Positions 13,401-23,215 are shown, counted from the first letter of the stretch. The stretch is DNA of 64,000 bases from Xestospongia bergquistia (GCA_963965975.1 OZ014411.1:15776446-15840445), one strand, 5' to 3'. Made by a program: numbers and translations. The notes: a model not told the origin generated them from the sequence alone.

Positions 13401-16155
13401 TGTCATAATAATAACTTATAAAACAAAAGAATAGAAATGTAGCACTTCACTGAAAGAAACAAACACTTTCCTATTTACTTGATAGTCAATAGGAGATAGA
13501 TACATGTAGTCACTATGGCAAACACTGTCCACAATGTTGAATTATTGAATCTAAATTACCTTAGTAAGAACATTGATCTCAGCTTCATAGTTGAGTAACA
13601 CATCAACTATGTCTGTATCTCCCTTATCACTTGCATAATGAAGTGCTGTCCATTTATCCTATGGTAGTAACAAACAAGCCATCAACTGCCAACTAATTAA
13701 CAGAGTAGACTAATAGTATAAACATACACAAACTCAATAAAAGTATGAAGCTAGCACATATCCACTGCTAAGCCAATACTGAAAAATCATTAACTTAGTT
13801 CAGATAGTGTTCACTAGTTCTTAGTAATTTAGAGTACAAAGGAAATTTAATAGTAACTAAAGCGATGGTGTTCTTCATATTCAAACAAATTTAGACTAGC
13901 TGATTAGTTTATATTTTCTTGAACAATAAATTAAGTAGACTTACTGAGTCTGTATAATTTACATTAGCCCCTCTTGAGAGAACATCTTTTACTCTAAACA
14001 AATCTCCTTCATTAACAGATTTAATTAAAATGTAATCCTAAGACAAAAAAAACAGTAATGATCTAATTTCGATTAACTTAAACATACTTACAAAAATATT
14101 AGTAGTAACTTGTTGAAGAATTTATTCAATGATAATTTAAAGTTACAAAATATGATTTAGTAATTAAAATTTATTTATTGAATATTAAGAGAAGCACATT
14201 TGATGCATTGACATTCTTTGACTTATATGTTATAATCTCAGGCTAAAAAACAGTTTTGCATAATTAAATTACTTTGCTTTACATTTGACATATCAAGAAC
14301 CTGTGACAATAACTTGACAGATATTCCATATAAATGATGTTTCATAATAGATAACTTATACAGTACAGATATTATTATTATTATGTATGTATTTTATAAA
14401 TTGCAAAAAAAAAATGTGAACAGTATACTATGTCTTAAAAAAACAATGACTAAGAAAATAAACATAACACCAAAGGTTTAAAAAACTCAAATGCAAGGAT
14501 ATCAAGCAATAATATTAATTTTATTGCAATGTATTGTGAAGCTAAGACATTTGTTGGTCTAAGCTATGCACAGGGAGAAATAGTACAGTAAATAAGGTAT
14601 AGTAGTGGACTCTGTCACAGCATTGGTGTATATATTAACTAGGAATGATTAATATTAAGGTAATGGTGATTATAAAACTTTCTAGTAATTACATAGTCCT
14701 AATGTTGTAAATGTCTTGGCTACAATGATTGAGTCATAAATCAATGTTTTCTATACAGTCATGTCACATTATAGCACTCTATACTGAACAATAATAGTAC
14801 AGTTAATTTGAGCAAAGCTTATACTTATAACAAATAAAACCAGAAAACAACAATTTAAACATAGACAGTAATTGTCAGCTTAAATTATTATAATCAGCTA
14901 TCTCTAGTATTAACACTACACTACTCTTGTATCAATTTTTACAAACTACAAGTTTTAATGTGAATTCATGTCTAGTGTACACAAGTAATTTGTGTTTATG
15001 GATTTGAGGCAACTATTATACTCATTTATGATCAGGTCCCTTCACAAAACAGCTTGTATAGAATTCTCTATTTAATATTAATATTATATTTCAAAGTACT
15101 TCAAACATTGTTAACATGATGTTGAGTACAAAATGTCAACAATGATTAGAGGCCAGTGAACATGGAATACTATTTGTTAGGAGGGCAGGGGGGCTCTGCC
15201 CCTTACTGTTTGATTTTTGACTGTGTGATATACAAGTATGCATGATGAATTGCACTCCTCACTAACACGGCTCATGACTTACAAATGCTCTAAGATGACT
15301 GAAAAAACATTGAACAATTGCTTCCTGCTGCATGTCCACAAAGACTTAACAGATGATTTAGACTTAGCATCCATTGCAAAAGAATTCATTCATGCTACAG
15401 ATGAATGTGTTAAATACTTTGGTGGTTTTTAGTTAATTTTTTTAAAATAAGATTTTCATTTACATCTATCTGATTCTTCACTAAGCACTTGCCCCCCCCC
15501 CCCCCCCCCCCCACTTTTCAGTAGCTGTCTCCACCCCTATATATATGAAGAGATTCATATTTCTAAGAATTCTTTTAACAACCCTTGGATCAACATTTTG
15601 TGGAAAAGAGATAAGCAGTAGACTAATTATTATAGTAGTATCAAATTTCATATGAGCACATCAAACTCTCTATTCAACAACAAGGTTATGTATACATAGA
15701 GAAAAGCTCTTAATGTGACTGAAGTATACAATATATTTCTATTTACTAAAAAATGCTCAATTCAATAAAGAAGACTAAATCTACACAGAAAATATAATTA
15801 GGCATTAAAATGGTTAAAAAAGTGCTAATAATCCTTCTGTTAGTGAGGCATTTTAAAATGGGCTGTGCAACAAGGGCTACAAAAATAGTTCACCTTGTGT
15901 CCAGAGCCCACTAATGAATGGGTATGTGATATGAGACAAAAAAATTAGATAGAATAATACTTAGGATGTAATGAATAAGACATCTATTAATATGAATAAT
16001 AAACAATAGCATGCGGTAATATTGTTGGTTATTAGGAACTATTCTAATGTTCATGAAGTGATACATAAACTATCTAACAAAGCAGGATGAATGTTCTAAG
16101 TCCTTTCATGTTACTTATGACAAAGTAAGATACAGCAATATATTGTACTTACCAT
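1368..16155 (-). CDS. Gene 1: ankyrin-repeat protein, 5' part (runs off the left edge)
   Basis: Spliced minus-strand gene whose coding exons, in transcript order, are ATG 16155-16153, 14037-13945, 13658-13560, 12506-12408, 11062-10964, 2549-2451 and 1466-1368; the rest lies beyond base 1. All borders are AG/GT and all junctions are phase 0, giving an open frame of about 197 codons. After a short N-terminal half-repeat ('EGDLFRVKDVL') come five full ankyrin repeats that alternate between class A ('TALHYAS', 'GADIN') and class B ('GANLEIVNA'). Ankyrin repeats bind protein partners. By comparison with gene 2 (30,328-58,358), the missing 3' part should carry ZU5, death and membrane segments; that is inference. 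The intron between 10963 and 2550 carries a 144-bp satellite array. No disabling mutation is seen in the visible exons. The start codon is inferred from conservation between the two genes. Confidence 0.8.
1467..2450. other. AT-rich intron of gene 1, no gene seen
   Basis: Intron between two ankyrin exons. It is highly similar over its length to 37947-38945 in gene 2. No open reading frame or repeat of note. Confidence 0.6.
2451..2549 (-). CDS. Gene 1 ankyrin exon (class B)
   Basis: 99 bp, phase 0. The repeat has 'GSTAVIIATKMGYKD' and 'GANLDIVNA'. It is nearly identical to 38946-39044 in gene 2, and the flanking intron sequence is also very similar, which implies recent duplication or gene conversion. 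Confidence 0.9.
2990..4720. repeat. Diverged 144-bp satellite units, left edge of array 1
   Basis: About twelve degenerate units with the same order of sub-motifs as the homogeneous array but many substitutions and indels. The pattern of homogeneous centre and decayed edges is typical of tandem arrays that are homogenised centrally. Confidence 0.75.
4720..9690. repeat. Satellite array 1: about 35 tandem copies of a 144-bp unit
   Basis: Unit landmarks are 'tgtcaaacttac', 'tattgtaatgttaaagg', 'aaacatccagatgacaag', 'ttattgtaccataaacaat' and 'agattaaaatagatacaat'. Spacing measured between successive 'tgtcaaactta' is 144, 144, 143 and 144 bases. A 720-bp block (five units) is duplicated. The array lies inside the gene 1 intron 10963-2550. 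On the transcript strand each unit presents a GTAAG sequence. The unit is AT-rich and has no inverted termini. Confidence 0.95.
6661..8099. repeat. Exact 720-bp higher-order duplication within array 1
   Basis: Bases 6661-7379 and 7381-8099 read the same line by line, five units each. It is the youngest event in the array. Confidence 0.85.
9690..10740. repeat. Diverged satellite units, right edge of array 1
   Basis: About seven decayed units marked by 'gacacattcagatgacaag'-like blocks spaced roughly 140-150 bases apart. They end near the class A exon at 10964. Confidence 0.7.
10964..11062 (-). CDS. Gene 1 ankyrin exon (class A)
   Basis: 99 bp, phase 0, one ankyrin repeat with 'GWTALHYASYKGHTD' and 'GADINVATK'. 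The intron after it (10963-2550, 8.4 kb) holds the main 144-bp satellite array. Confidence 0.9.
11063..12407. other. Gene 1 intron, nothing recognised
   Basis: AT-rich intron between class A and class B exons. It shares short stretches with 41,630-41,920 and 45,500-45,840, the equivalent introns of gene 2. No gene or mobile element is seen. Confidence 0.5.
12408..12506 (-). CDS. Gene 1 ankyrin exon (class B)
   Basis: 99 bp, phase 0. The repeat carries 'SPVMLAAKKGHKD' and 'GANLEIVNA', with clean AG acceptor and GTAAG donor. It follows the class A exon at 13658, as expected for the A-B alternation. Confidence 0.88.
12590..13300. repeat. Intron with a few decayed satellite units and a (CA)n run
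   Basis: Blocks such as 'ggacacattcaaggtgataag' and 'accacaattgtgg' mark two or three old units at 12,900-13,230. A short CA repeat is at 12,947-12,960. Confidence 0.5.
13560..13658 (-). CDS. Gene 1 ankyrin exon (class A)
   Basis: The exon has 99 bp and 33 codons, phase 0 at both ends. The repeat reads 'DKWTALHYAS' and ends 'EINVLTK'. The canonical GAD loop is changed to EAE, which is unusual. The counterpart in gene 2 is 51587-51685. Confidence 0.88.
13945..14037 (-). CDS. Gene 1 coding exon 2: N-terminal ankyrin half-repeat
   Basis: The exon has 93 bp and 31 codons, with acceptor TTAG and donor GTAAG. The peptide has the 'EGDLFRVKDVL' helix pair and 'GANVN' loop typical of a first capping ankyrin repeat. 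It is 93 bp like its gene 2 counterpart at 51980-52072, with about four amino-acid differences. Confidence 0.85.
14038..15180. other. Gene 1 intron 1, proximal part
   Basis: No gene. It is nearly collinear with 52,073-53,304, the same part of gene 2 intron 1. A shorter homologous piece lies at 61,720-62,030. Confidence 0.6.
15238..15432 (+). pseudogene. hAT transposase C-terminal remnant
   Basis: It has 64 codons and a stop at 15,430-15,432. The start is an internal Met of a truncated gene. The motif 'RLMTYKCSKMTEKTLNNC' precedes the 'HVHKD' motif seen in hAT dimerisation domains. Assignment rests on family pattern only. Confidence 0.5.
15492..15512 (+). repeat. Homopolymer of 21 C
   Basis: Uninterrupted C tract inside the hAT fragment. 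It is likely length-polymorphic and error-prone in sequencing. Confidence 0.95.
15541..16110 (-). repeat. Upstream repeat shared with 57,180-58,330
   Basis: The block starting 'atgaagagattcatatttct' and containing 'aagagataagcagtagacta' occurs here and again in tandem at 57,268 and 57,740, with an older copy near 56,870. It belongs to intron 1 of the ANK genes. No conserved coding frame is seen across the copies. Confidence 0.7.
16153..16155 (-). CDS. Gene 1 exon 1: start codon placed directly on the splice donor
   Basis: On the minus strand the sequence reads AAACTATG followed at once by GTAAGTAC, so exon 1 would be 5' UTR plus a lone ATG, joined in phase 0 to the exon at 14037. The same ATG|GTAAG arrangement stands at 58356 (gene 2) and 59674. 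The exon-2 peptide begins like a normal ankyrin N-terminus. The UTR start is not defined. Transcript data would settle it. Confidence 0.5.
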
Positions 16156-16519
16156 AGTTTATGAATAACAGCTCATATGCGAGAACACAAGGACAGCAAA
16201 CGTTATAGTCATCCAATTGAAGAACAACAAAGTAAAAACTAAAGGCTGTCACGAGAAGCGTAGAGTAAAGGTAGTGATACGACACGCATCGACACGCATG
16301 CGCAGTCATTTTATGCATCAATTTGACGCATGCGTAAAGTTTCTCAAAGGTCTAGCAAAGTATCAAGAATGGAGGCATCTTTTTGGGAGGCATGTTTTCA
16401 TTGTTTATCTGGTTTTTTGATTAGAAGAAAAAACTGTAACAGTAACGATCTAAACAAAGCAAGCTCTGTCTGCGAGAACGGTAAATCACCTTTCGACAAT
16501 ATCAGACGTCCGTACTTTG
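16156..16519. promoter_or_regulatory. Divergent promoter between gene 1 and a plus-strand gene
   Basis: The stretch is GC-richer and CpG-bearing. It has CGCATGCGCA at 16295-16304 and the palindrome ACGCATGCGT at 16326-16335; the first resembles the NRF-1 site of animal promoters. The same pair with the same spacing is at 58,497 and 58,528. ATG|GTAAG of gene 1 lies on one side (minus) and ATG of the small gene at 16,520 on the other (plus). Bidirectional use is inferred. Confidence 0.55.
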
Positions 16520-16613
16520 ATGACTGAGTCAAAAGAAACATCTGTCGATACAAGTATTGTTCAAGATATAGAATTATTGACTAAAAAATTAGCAGAAATG
16601 ATCTCCACTTTAA
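16520..16613 (+). pseudogene. Small plus-strand gene, first exon, truncated by insertion
   Basis: The open frame starts 'MTESKETSVDTSIVQDIE' and continues with a heptad-like 'LLTKKLAEMISTL'. It then meets TTAA followed by unrelated sequence. The intact counterpart is at 58702-58893. The family is not recognised. The break is caused by the element starting at about 16,614. Confidence 0.65.
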
Positions 16614-17041
16614 AGGGAGGGTATCATGAAAAATCACTATATTTTTTTTTAATTTAAAAAGAATCCTTTGGTGATATATAGCTTAGTGTATTTTTTTCAG
16701 ATTTTTTCTGGCTACCATTAGCTAGAAAAAAATAGTTGTTTCCAGCTATTTTTCAATAAGCTACAAACGTTTCCTGTTGAGGTTGAAATTGGGTGGGGCC
16801 GTTATGTGATGTCATCAAAGGGAGAGATTTCTGCTAATCCATGCGCATCTATACAAGTATAGACCTTTTACACAGCAAGGTGTGAACATGCTTTGCTGAC
16901 AAACACCTCTCTATGCAAGGATTTGACACGTCTGTCTCCAGAATACCAGACATCATCTTTAGAGGCCTACCACAGTGTGGTTATCCACTTTGCACCAAAG
17001 TCAAATGCCTTTTCTTATCCAGGGATGCATTGCATCCCATA
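16614..17041 (+). mobile_element. Kolobok-like DNA transposon fragment at a TTAA site
   Basis: Sequence starting AGGGAGGGTATCATGA directly follows TTAA inside the small gene. Within it, on the plus strand around 16,886-17,040, an open stretch reads 'SPEYQTSSLEAYHSVVIHF', the kind of C-terminal region found in Kolobok/THAP-type transposases. TTAA targets and AGGG-like ends fit Kolobok. The right end is not found; it appears truncated. Confidence 0.45.
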
Positions 17042-18538
17042 ATTAAGGCACGTACATGTAGTTATAATTAATTATCTCATCAAAAACTATGTCCACATGA
17101 AGTTACCTGAACTCCATTGAAAACATCAAAACAAATAGGACTAAAGGAGAACAATAATAACATTATGTCACTATGTATAATTAGGTAAAATAAATAAAAA
17201 AACAATGCCCAAACAGGATAACAACTCTCAATATCAACAAAGAAAGGTATTTGTAGAGCCTGTGAATTAAGTATTCAACTATAGACTAGAAAATATAACA
17301 AAAGGCAAGGGAATACTAAATTAAAGTTAGTGGTTCATTGACAAGTGTCATGTATCAAGAATAACTTTTCTTTTTAAGCAGAAGATATCACTATGTAAAC
17401 ATGTCTAGTTACATATTTAATGTTAAATTTAATTATTAACTCCTTTTTTGAAATAATAACTCTACATATACAACATCACCATCTCATGATAACTAGGCCT
17501 TACCACGTAATATTGTCAGAGCCAATTTGATCAGCAGATTCCATGGTACTACAGTGTAAGAAGAAATGGTACTGCATAATAAATGTATAGCAACTAACAC
17601 TGAGATAAATGTTATGTATTTAAACAAACAGAAAAAAAGACATCTGCTTAATTAAGCTTGTTGACATTTGCAAATCCTGGCAATTTATTATAATGAATCA
17701 TAGCTCTTTTATATGCAGGATTTAACTTACATGAAAAAAGTAGAAAGTCAACACATAGCAAAATAGTGTATTAGCTCATCTCTTGAAAATTCAGAGGAAT
17801 TCATAAGAGGAGACATAGGAATGCCACTGAAAATAGCAAGCTCTGTACTAGCCATTGAATAGAATTAAAATGTAAGCACATGTTAAAAATGGAAATTTGA
17901 AATAAGAAAAGCCTAGTAAAAATTAGAAATGGTGCACATGCCAAGGATGGAATAAGGGAAACTCACCAACTTGGTCGTTAATTGGAATTGGAACCATCAA
18001 GTGAGTCTTTAATTGGAATTTTCAAAGGTACGCGAAGAAATTGGAAAATTAATGTCCGTCTGCGGCTTCCGTACAATTGTGTCAGCATCAAGACTCATGA
18101 GAATATTGTTATGTTGTGTTCAAAAGGTACTACCAAACTATGTGAATGTATTAACAATACTTGTCAGGTATAACAACAAATACATAATATCGATACACAG
18201 TGACAGTCTCATTATTTTAGAATAATCTGTTCATATTGTCATATGATTCAATCTTTTCTTTTTAATCAGTGCTAGTCTCCTTTTGTTGACAATATTGTCT
18301 ATGTATACTAAACAGTGACAGAGACTATTATCCTGAAAATATATTGACTTCTTATACTAACAATAACACAGATTACTATTACATTAAGTTCTAACATCAA
18401 CATTGTAATTGATGTTACATTTATCATGCTTATAGTAGGATAACTGTCTATAATCCTGATCAATATCAGTCACCAACATTTGCCATGTAAGATGAAATGA
18501 ACCAATCTTTCACTAGTTACTGTTTTCTACTTATGTAG
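17042..18538. other. Mostly anonymous sequence
   Basis: A block at about 17,966-18,050 resembles 57,140-57,200 from the upstream repeat. An open stretch at 17,982-18,173 ends near a GTATAA donor-like site and has four Cys in its last third ('KLCECINNTCQ'); it could be a decayed secreted-protein exon. Nothing else is recognised. Confidence 0.35.
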
Positions 18539-18611
18539 GAGGAAGTACAGGAAGTGTGGCACTATCATGTATTAGAAATTGACATTGTTATTGATCTGAC
18601 AGCTATGATAG
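18539..18611 (+). pseudogene. Dead copy of the last Delta-like exon
   Basis: 73 bp between TAG| and |GTATAT. It begins GAGGAAGTACAGG and matches the start of the exon at 21,079 (the Gly-Ser-Thr-Gly pattern then 'LSC'), but has an in-frame TGA where the other copy continues. It suggests an older tandem Delta-like unit upstream. Confidence 0.55.
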
Positions 18612-19706
18612 GTATATAGATATGTGTAGTAAGTATTTATAATGCAACTATATTTAAATACAACTATCATAGAATGGTATCTTAATATAAAGCATATTTA
18701 TTGACAAGGCTAGTTATGGCAAAGTTGTTATAAGACTAGTTGTTTGTTTTATTTAGATATTTAAGGATATAACTAGGTAAATACTGACTACATAAATAAT
18801 ATGCATGATATAGCTATCAATGTAAAATTAAATTATACAATTTTTAACAGATAGTAAACAATTAATAGCGGGCACTCTTACTTGAGTTTTGACAGTATAA
18901 TTGTTTATACAATGCACACAAGACCAACATTTATGAGCTTCTTATGTTTACATAATGATATGTTAAAGAGAATTTAATATAAATAACTCTAACACTAATT
19001 ACGTACACAACTGTCAAATATAATTTTCATAAAATAATGTAATGTTAACTCCTTCTTATTGTCCTATCATATATTGTATGTAACGTGAAGGACATTGATT
19101 ATTTTACCATGTATTTTTCCTATATATCAAAAAGCTTGTTTGTCTAACTACTTAATTTTAGAGAATATTGCAAATTTTTCGTAGTATAAAATGACTTTAT
19201 TTGTACTATGATGTGATAAGTTTGTTAGCTAAGCTATCATACTAAGTGTTACTATAGTAGAGTAGGTCACTCAAAATTACATTTGAGGATTCCACTTTGT
19301 AGTAATGTATCATATAATAACAGACATCAATCAAACTGTATAGTTATTAATGACAGCTGCTATATAGTATTTGTATCCTATCAGTAAGTACACTACTTAG
19401 ATTCTTATGTCATATATATATGTCAACTCAAAATTAAAAATAGATTACTAATGTATTGATTAATTAAAAATCATTAACTTCTTTTATATCAGATTTATCC
19501 TTTAGTGTTTAATGTTCTGAGTACAGGATTTAGCTAAATATTTTTGATTATATTGTATGTTATATAAATAACATTCAAGGAAATTGATACTAGATTGCTT
19601 ATTAAATGACCAATACTCCAAACACTTGATTGTATGCCTAAATATTGTTTACAATCAATGTGTTATTTATTATTAATAATTATTAATAACAACCAAGTCA
19701 ATCATA
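18612..19706. other. No gene seen
   Basis: AT-rich sequence upstream of the Delta-like gene. No convincing TATA box or initiator is singled out. Confidence 0.4.
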
Positions 19707-19754
19707 ATGGCTAGTACATCTATACTGATCTTCCTACTCTCATCATCAGTAATG
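19707..19754 (+). CDS. Delta-like exon 1: signal peptide
   Basis: 16 codons, 'MASTSILIFLLSSSVM', followed by GTAAAT. It is a short hydrophobic core typical of secretion signals. Confidence 0.6.
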
Positions 19755-21152
19755 GTAAATTATAGTTATAATTAATACATTACTATATCATACATTTAAA
19801 TATTAGTATTTTTGTCACATAGTACTATTGAATCTTTTGTAATAATAAACTTCTAAATCATTTTCGTTACTATACTGATTATATAGATATCATATATGTT
19901 AGACTAAACTCCTATAGTAATACCAGGAAAGTATATGGTACTATCAATGGTTGATATTGTTGTTGTACATGTCCTTCCACCTGTTGTAGTTCAAATGTTA
20001 ATAGTCTTACTTGTAGCAATGGTGGATGTAATACTAGAATTCTTATATGTGCTAATCAAGGGAGTACTGCACAGTCCTGTGTGTATTCTAATGTTATTAA
20101 CAGTGATACTGTTAACTTTGGTCTGGGAAATGTTGCAGGTGGTCTGACTAATCCAATTCAAGTTACTATACCAGGACCATTACTACTTAATGTGAGTTTA
20201 TAAAGTTATTATACAAAGTAACAAATATCAGGACTTCACTTAATGATAGTAACTATAATTATAAAAAGTTATTATTGAATACAACATTGTATATACTGTT
20301 TATTACTACAGACTAATGTAAAAATCAACATTGAAGTCCTTGATGACAATGGAGTAAGCTTAACTGTTAATCCAACTCACATTCTTAATTCTCAAACTAA
20401 CCTGCAGTCACCTCAAATATCTAGTATTTTTAGTTCTAACACAACAGTCAATGAAGGTGGTAGCAATATTATATCATTATCATATGCTACTAGAATAGAG
20501 TGTGGTACAAGCTACTATCAGTCAGACTGTTCTGTGTACTGTATACCAACTAATTATACTACTGGACATTATAGTTGTGATACTAATGGTAACAAGATCT
20601 GTTTACCAGGCTATACTAATAGAAGTATCAACTGTCTTGATGGTATGTCGTCTGTTCTTTGAATGAATTATATTATAACTTGTTTACTAAGGTCAGAAAT
20701 ATTAGTTTGCCATTTTTAATTCTATTTTTTTTAGTTAAAAGCTATCATATTTTAAATCTTCTTATCATTGGATGGAAAAAATTTGGTATGGCATTTATCT
20801 AGTTTGACCAAAAGTAATCCTTCTAAGCTATCATGTTATTACTTGATGTGGTACACCCTTTTTGTTCTGTAACTCATCATATTTACCTTTACTGTTTTAC
20901 TAATATACCATGACAAGAGATCCTTTCCTTCTAGCATTGCATATATACTTAATTCAATTTTATTATAGTTGTCTCAATTTATGCAATCATATTTTGTAAA
21001 TTGAGTATACATGTTAAATACTTTACAATAATAGATACACTTGTTTACTACACATATTACACTTGTTTTTTATATTAGGAGAAGGTACAGGAGGAGTAAC
21101 ACTATCATGTGTTAATAACTGCTACTGTTCTAAAGATAAAGACAATGAATAA
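19707..21152 (+). CDS. Short Delta-like Notch ligand: signal peptide, MNNL and DSL domains
   Basis: Exons: 19707-19754 (signal peptide), about 19927-20191 (MNNL), 20312-20642 (DSL) and 21079-21152. The MNNL part shows 'CSNGGCNTRILICANQ' and 'NPIQVTIPGPLLLN', matching the N-terminal module of Notch ligands. The DSL part has the full Cys series from 'ECGTSYYQSDCSVYCIP' through 'TGHYSCDTNG' to 'C'. DSL binds the Notch receptor. The last exon adds 'SCVNNCYCSKDKDNE' and stops, so there are no EGF repeats and no membrane segment. A TGA at 19952-19954 sits in the MNNL frame near the exon start. Either the exon begins after it or the gene is damaged. Confidence 0.7.
19955..20191 (+). CDS. Delta-like exon 2: MNNL domain
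   Basis: Open from 19955 to the donor AAT|GTGAGT, with ten Cys in the first 36 codons. An upstream AG at 19925-19926 would add eight codons and the TGA at 19952. Phase 0 into exon 3. Confidence 0.65.
20312..20642 (+). CDS. Delta-like exon 3: end of MNNL and DSL domain
   Basis: 331 bp, acceptor TACAG, donor GATG|GTATGT. 'NIEVLDDNG' closes MNNL. The DSL Cys pattern occupies the last 48 codons, including 'GHYSCDTNGNKICLPGY'. The canonical DSL end 'GW.G..C' is represented by 'GYTNRSINC'. Confidence 0.82.
21079..21152 (+). CDS. Delta-like last exon with early stop
   Basis: 74 bp, phase 1 entry, with stop TAA at 21150-21152. AATAAA at 21148-21153 overlaps the stop and could serve as poly(A) signal. 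In longer Delta proteins EGF repeats would follow here. Confidence 0.65.
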
Positions 21153-21488
21153 AGAAAGAATTGTTTTTTAAAGTTGTAGATTATAGTGTTAGACATGTAA
21201 TATTTTGTGGTAAGAAGTCATAATTGTAATAAAATAATTTTGAAATGTATACAATCATTCAATATACTTCTGAACAATGTTTTCAATAAGGATTAACAAA
21301 ACATAAGTTAATTATAATGTTACTAATCATATTATGTCGTTAATTGGTAAAGAATTTATTAATAATCAGATAACACACTTTCTCTTCCTTACATTAGAAA
21401 TCACAATGAGTTCACATCTTTCTGAACCACTGCTTACACCTGAATTAACTATACTCATCAACAACAGTGTTGATTTCCATAATTGCAG

Positions 21489-21899
21489 GCTCATTATCTA
21501 CACTAATTATAGGAGTTTTATCTGTCAATATTTGTGTCATCATTTGTATAACATTATATCAAAACAAATCAAAAGTGAAGAGCAGTGTTACATCTATTGA
21601 ACTTAATGGAAGACTGTCAAATCATTACGATACAGAAAACAATCGTGACCCAACTACCAAGATCCAATAAACATAATAGGATTGACATTAATACATCTAT
21701 TGAAGTTAAGGTCGATTCATTGGTATATGATGAGATTAACTAATACAGTAGAGATTGTACAAGAACATGGAATCCTTCATATGTACAATCCAGTAGATAT
21801 AATGATAGCATTGACATACCTACTGATGTAGGTAGTGAGAATAAAATAGATTTATCTGAAAACCCTTCATATTTATGTGTGGTAGACATAACAATTTAG
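21489..21899 (+). pseudogene. Receptor transmembrane and cytoplasmic-tail exon, frameshifted
   Basis: After an AG acceptor (TTGCAG) the frame encodes a hydrophobic helix ('LIIGVLSVNICVIICITLY') followed by a polar tail, with a stop at 21668. In another frame from about 21,657 the tail goes on with 'IDINTSIEVKVDS', a stop at 21741, then 'NPSYVQSS' and 'ENPSYLCVVD' to TAG at 21897. The NPxY motifs fit PTB/SH2-type receptor tails. It probably was the 3' exon of a full-length Delta-like gene. One frameshift and one stop make it a pseudogene as read here. Confidence 0.6.
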
Positions 21900-23215
21900 T
21901 CAGGGATACTGATGAATGAACGTACATAAACATATAGGAGTCATCAATTTTAAATCTATTATATCTAATATCTCGTCAATATGTTGAAAACAGTATTGAG
22001 CTTTACTCTTATAGCAATATTGGATTTCACTTTGTTTCCTAACATTTTGAATAAAAACAAGGTATGATAAAGTCAAAAGTGATTATAGATATTACCGGTA
22101 TTTGATTTTTTAAGTAACAAGTTCACAACTTTTTCATTTGTAATGTGATTTAATTATGTTTATTAAATCTGTTCTTCTAGCTGTTTACTTTAAGTGTTGA
22201 CAAGTGGAAAAAAATACAAAATATTCTCTAATATATCACAATCGTCTTTATATTATTATGAACATATTGATAATAGCTATCCTTTAACATATGTTTAAGT
22301 GGAAGACATTTGAATTTACTCAACGTTGCTATAAATTTGATACCAATTTCATCCTTTTGAAGAGTACCCCACACCAGGTGCTTTCCTACCATGTTATGTT
22401 AATATGTTAATAATAATAGAAGATTCTAAGCCCAAAGTCTTTTTCATTTGAGATTGATAATCATGTAGCACACATAATATGTATTACTAGTTACTATTAG
22501 TTGAAGTTAAGATGCTTACAGTATATAAATTACTGCTAATATTGTTTAATGTTATACATATATACATCATGTACATGTTCTAATAATTCCAAATAAGGAA
22601 ATATTGTACATGAATTTGTTTAATGTCTCCTATGAACTATTGTCAGCAACAGATGTCTCAATTGGTTTATGCTTAGATTGTAAGTTATTTGAGTAACTAT
22701 GACAATAATAATTATAGACATCTCTTTCATCTTACATTATTACTTAAATGTCAGTCAAGATCATTTTTTTACTAATGTTTTCTTCTTATCATTATACTAA
22801 ATTGACTACTAAAGAGAAACAAAAAAGGTATTAAGGTGATAATTTATGCGGTTATTATATATAATAGTGCATATCTAATAAGATTAATTTGATTAATTAA
22901 CTTTGACCAGTTAATGTTAGTATCATAGCTATAGGCCTAATACCATAATATCATTGACAATTATTACTATAATAATATGGATATACCCAACAACTCACAT
23001 GATTTCAAAGTACTAGTGAACTGTTATTTTTTATTGATGTTAACCTGCAACTCTATAATACAAAATATTTTTTGTGCTCTGTTATTTACTCATAATACAG
23101 GAGAATAAAAGACATAAAGCTTATTCCTGCTTCTATGAAACATTTCCTAATTAAATCAGTGTAGTAGTTGTTAAGTATATCTATCAACAACCTGTATCGT
23201 GTCTATTAACAGTAT
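21900..23215. other. No gene seen
   Basis: AT-rich spacer between the membrane-tail exon and the second DSL copy. Confidence 0.45.

Larger units (their letters stand above)
15180..15540 (+). mobile_element. Fragment of a hAT-type DNA transposon (3' end)
   Basis: The piece begins with a G-rich stretch, contains a 64-codon open stretch at 15238-15432, then a run of 21 C (492-512 of this kilobase) and a C-rich end near 15,537. The peptide 'LLHVHKDLTDDLDLASI' followed by 'FIHATDE' is like the C-terminal dimerisation region of hAT/ZMYM1-like transposases. It replaces about 3.9 kb present in gene 2 intron 1 (53,304-57,260). It is a relic, with no catalytic part left. Confidence 0.5.

Noticed and set aside
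16115-16321. Minus-strand 68-codon frame as a signal-peptide first exon of gene 1
   Set aside because: A one-base difference in the gene 2 copy shifts the frame. Only the ATG at the donor is consistent in both.
19935-20147. Plus-strand frame rich in Val and Leu
   Set aside because: Out-of-frame shadow of the MNNL exon, whose Cys-rich frame matches Notch ligands.
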